Of a stretch of DNA of 6,792 nucleotides, positions 6,132 through 6,792 are shown one piece after another; within the stretch, counting starts at the first letter, position 1, and each line of letters opens with the position of its first letter. Position numbers and translations under genes: made by a program. The DNA is from a bacterium (GTDB taxonomy: Bacteria > SM23-31 > JAUVVT01). The DNA is taken from positions 1 through 6,792 of the forward strand of contig JAUWXV010000203.1 of the NCBI GenBank assembly GCA_030616165.1, given 5' to 3'. The notes below the pieces were generated by a model that saw only the letters and a list, made by a program, of their open reading frames with translations, was not told the origin of the DNA and ran no database searches.

Positions 6132-6792
6132 TTAAAAAAATCTTGATTTTTTATCACCCAATAAAAAATCATAAGTACCAAGGAAAAGAGATAGGCTTGT
6201 CTTTAACTTTTTTTCTTTCTTAAGCAAAATAATTAATAACTTATAAGGAATGTAACAAAAAATATGAATAAATACAGCATAAATTAAATAAATTTTCGAA
6301 AAATTTTTTTTAACTAAAAGAAGACGATTCTTTGATTGAAAATACAAATAAAATGGAGAAAAATTTCCCCACATAGACCTTGCAACCTTGTGCCATACCT
6401 TTGAGGAAGGAACAAACACTACTTTATAACCTTCTCTTTTAGCTCTTAGACAAAAATCTGCATCCTCTGCATAATTGAAATATTCTTTATCAAAAATTCC
6501 TATCTTCTTTATTACTTCCGATTTTACCAATAATGTACATCCAGTTATGTAATCAACATCAATAACCTTATTAAAATCTCCATTATCTTCAATACCCATA
6601 CCTTTAACACTCATCCCTGCTTTTAATCTACTAAAATAACCGCCTGAAAACCATATAATATTCGGCTCAGAATGATAATAAATTTTAGAACCTAAAATTC
6701 CTATTTTTGAATTACATTCAGCATAATCTATCATTTTATCTAAAAATAACTCATCTACTATCGTATCATTATTCAAAATCAAAACATAATCT
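6132..6792 (-). CDS. GT2-family glycosyltransferase, rhamnosyltransferase-like, 5' end off the window (partial)
   Basis: The frame stays open to the right edge: the codons before the TTG at 6782 read Asp-Tyr-Val, so the segment DYVLILNNDT is the middle of a larger protein and the TTG is not a start. About 219 residues remain; the family (COG1216) has about 300, so roughly 80 N-terminal residues with the UDP/dTDP-binding fold are missing. Numbering from the first visible Asp: LNND at 6-9 is the DxD-equivalent metal and nucleotide motif; DYITGCTLLVKSEVIKKIG (80-98) and the catalytic-base region YFNYAEDADFCLRAKREGY (104-122, with Glu109-Asp110) follow, then VWHK at 132-135. A hydrophobic segment at about 168-190 and a basic tail suggest attachment to the inner face of the membrane. 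Such enzymes transfer rhamnose or related sugars from nucleotide donors onto lipid-linked glycans, which fits the sugar-modifying genes downstream. Acceptor and donor are unknown. Confidence 0.9.
   Translation of the reverse strand, partial: DYVLILNNDTIVDELFLDKMIDYAECNSKIGILGSKIYYHSEPNIIWFSGGYFSRLKAGMSVKGMGIEDNGDFNKVIDVDYITGCTLLVKSEVIKKIGIFDKEYFNYAEDADFCLRAKREGYKVVFVPSSKVWHKVARSMWGNFSPFYLYFQSKNRLLLVKKNFSKIYLIYAVFIHIFCYIPYKLLIILLKKEKKLKTSLSLFLGTYDFLLGDKKSRFF

Noticed and set aside
6780-6782. TTG as the start of the glycosyltransferase
   Set aside because: The frame continues to the edge and the residues before it (Asp-Tyr-Val) complete the family's conserved strand before LNND, so the real start is off the window.
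1-6792. Mobile element, CRISPR array, tRNA, rRNA, riboswitch or toxin-antitoxin pair
   Set aside because: I looked on both strands and saw no transposase or phage genes, no spaced direct repeats, no cloverleaf or rRNA-like segment, and no conserved riboswitch core; the gaps between genes are mostly under 70 bp.

Overview
The window is AT-rich bacterial DNA carrying eight genes, all on the minus strand and transcribed from right to left. The first and last genes run off the window edges. The gene content suggests the interior of a cell-surface polysaccharide or lipid-linked sugar cluster in a low-GC bacterium. Two genes have textbook Shine-Dalgarno sites (khpA and the RmlC-like cupin); most others have none or a weak one. 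I cannot assign a phylum from this window: nothing in it is lineage-diagnostic, and many low-GC environmental lineages would fit.

Layout in order of transcription. At 6792-6132 is the C-terminal part of a GT2 (rhamnosyltransferase-like) glycosyltransferase. At 6094-5645 is a short RmlC-like cupin whose start I moved from a TTG to an ATG. A 119-bp gap follows, holding a 7-bp inverted repeat and a weak promoter-like sequence. At 5525-4491 is an extended-SDR NAD-dependent sugar epimerase/dehydratase. At 4460-3609 is an RmlD-like sugar reductase. At 3601-2729 is a UbiA-family decaprenyl-phosphate phosphoribosyltransferase-like membrane protein. At 2659-2429 is the KH-domain RNA-binding protein KhpA. 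At 2391-1609 is a classical SDR of the gluconate 5-dehydrogenase/KduD type. A 153-bp gap follows, and then at 1455-1 comes the N-terminal two thirds or so of an exported penicillin-acylase-family Ntn hydrolase.

How they may work together. The cupin, the epimerase and the RmlD-like reductase look like a module that converts a nucleotide sugar into a deoxy- or epimerised sugar. The GT2 enzyme would transfer such a sugar to a growing glycan. The UbiA-family protein resembles enzymes that put phosphoribose on a polyprenyl phosphate, the first step towards polyprenyl-phosphoryl pentose donors. KhpA, the SDR and the acylase have no obvious role in that pathway and may just be neighbours. I see no mobile element, CRISPR array, tRNA or rRNA, and no clear undescribed system. 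The points most worth a second look are the non-canonical RmlC-like active site, the phosphoribosyltransferase-like gene inside a nucleotide-sugar cluster, the displaced khpA, and the acylase with an AHL-acylase-like histidine.
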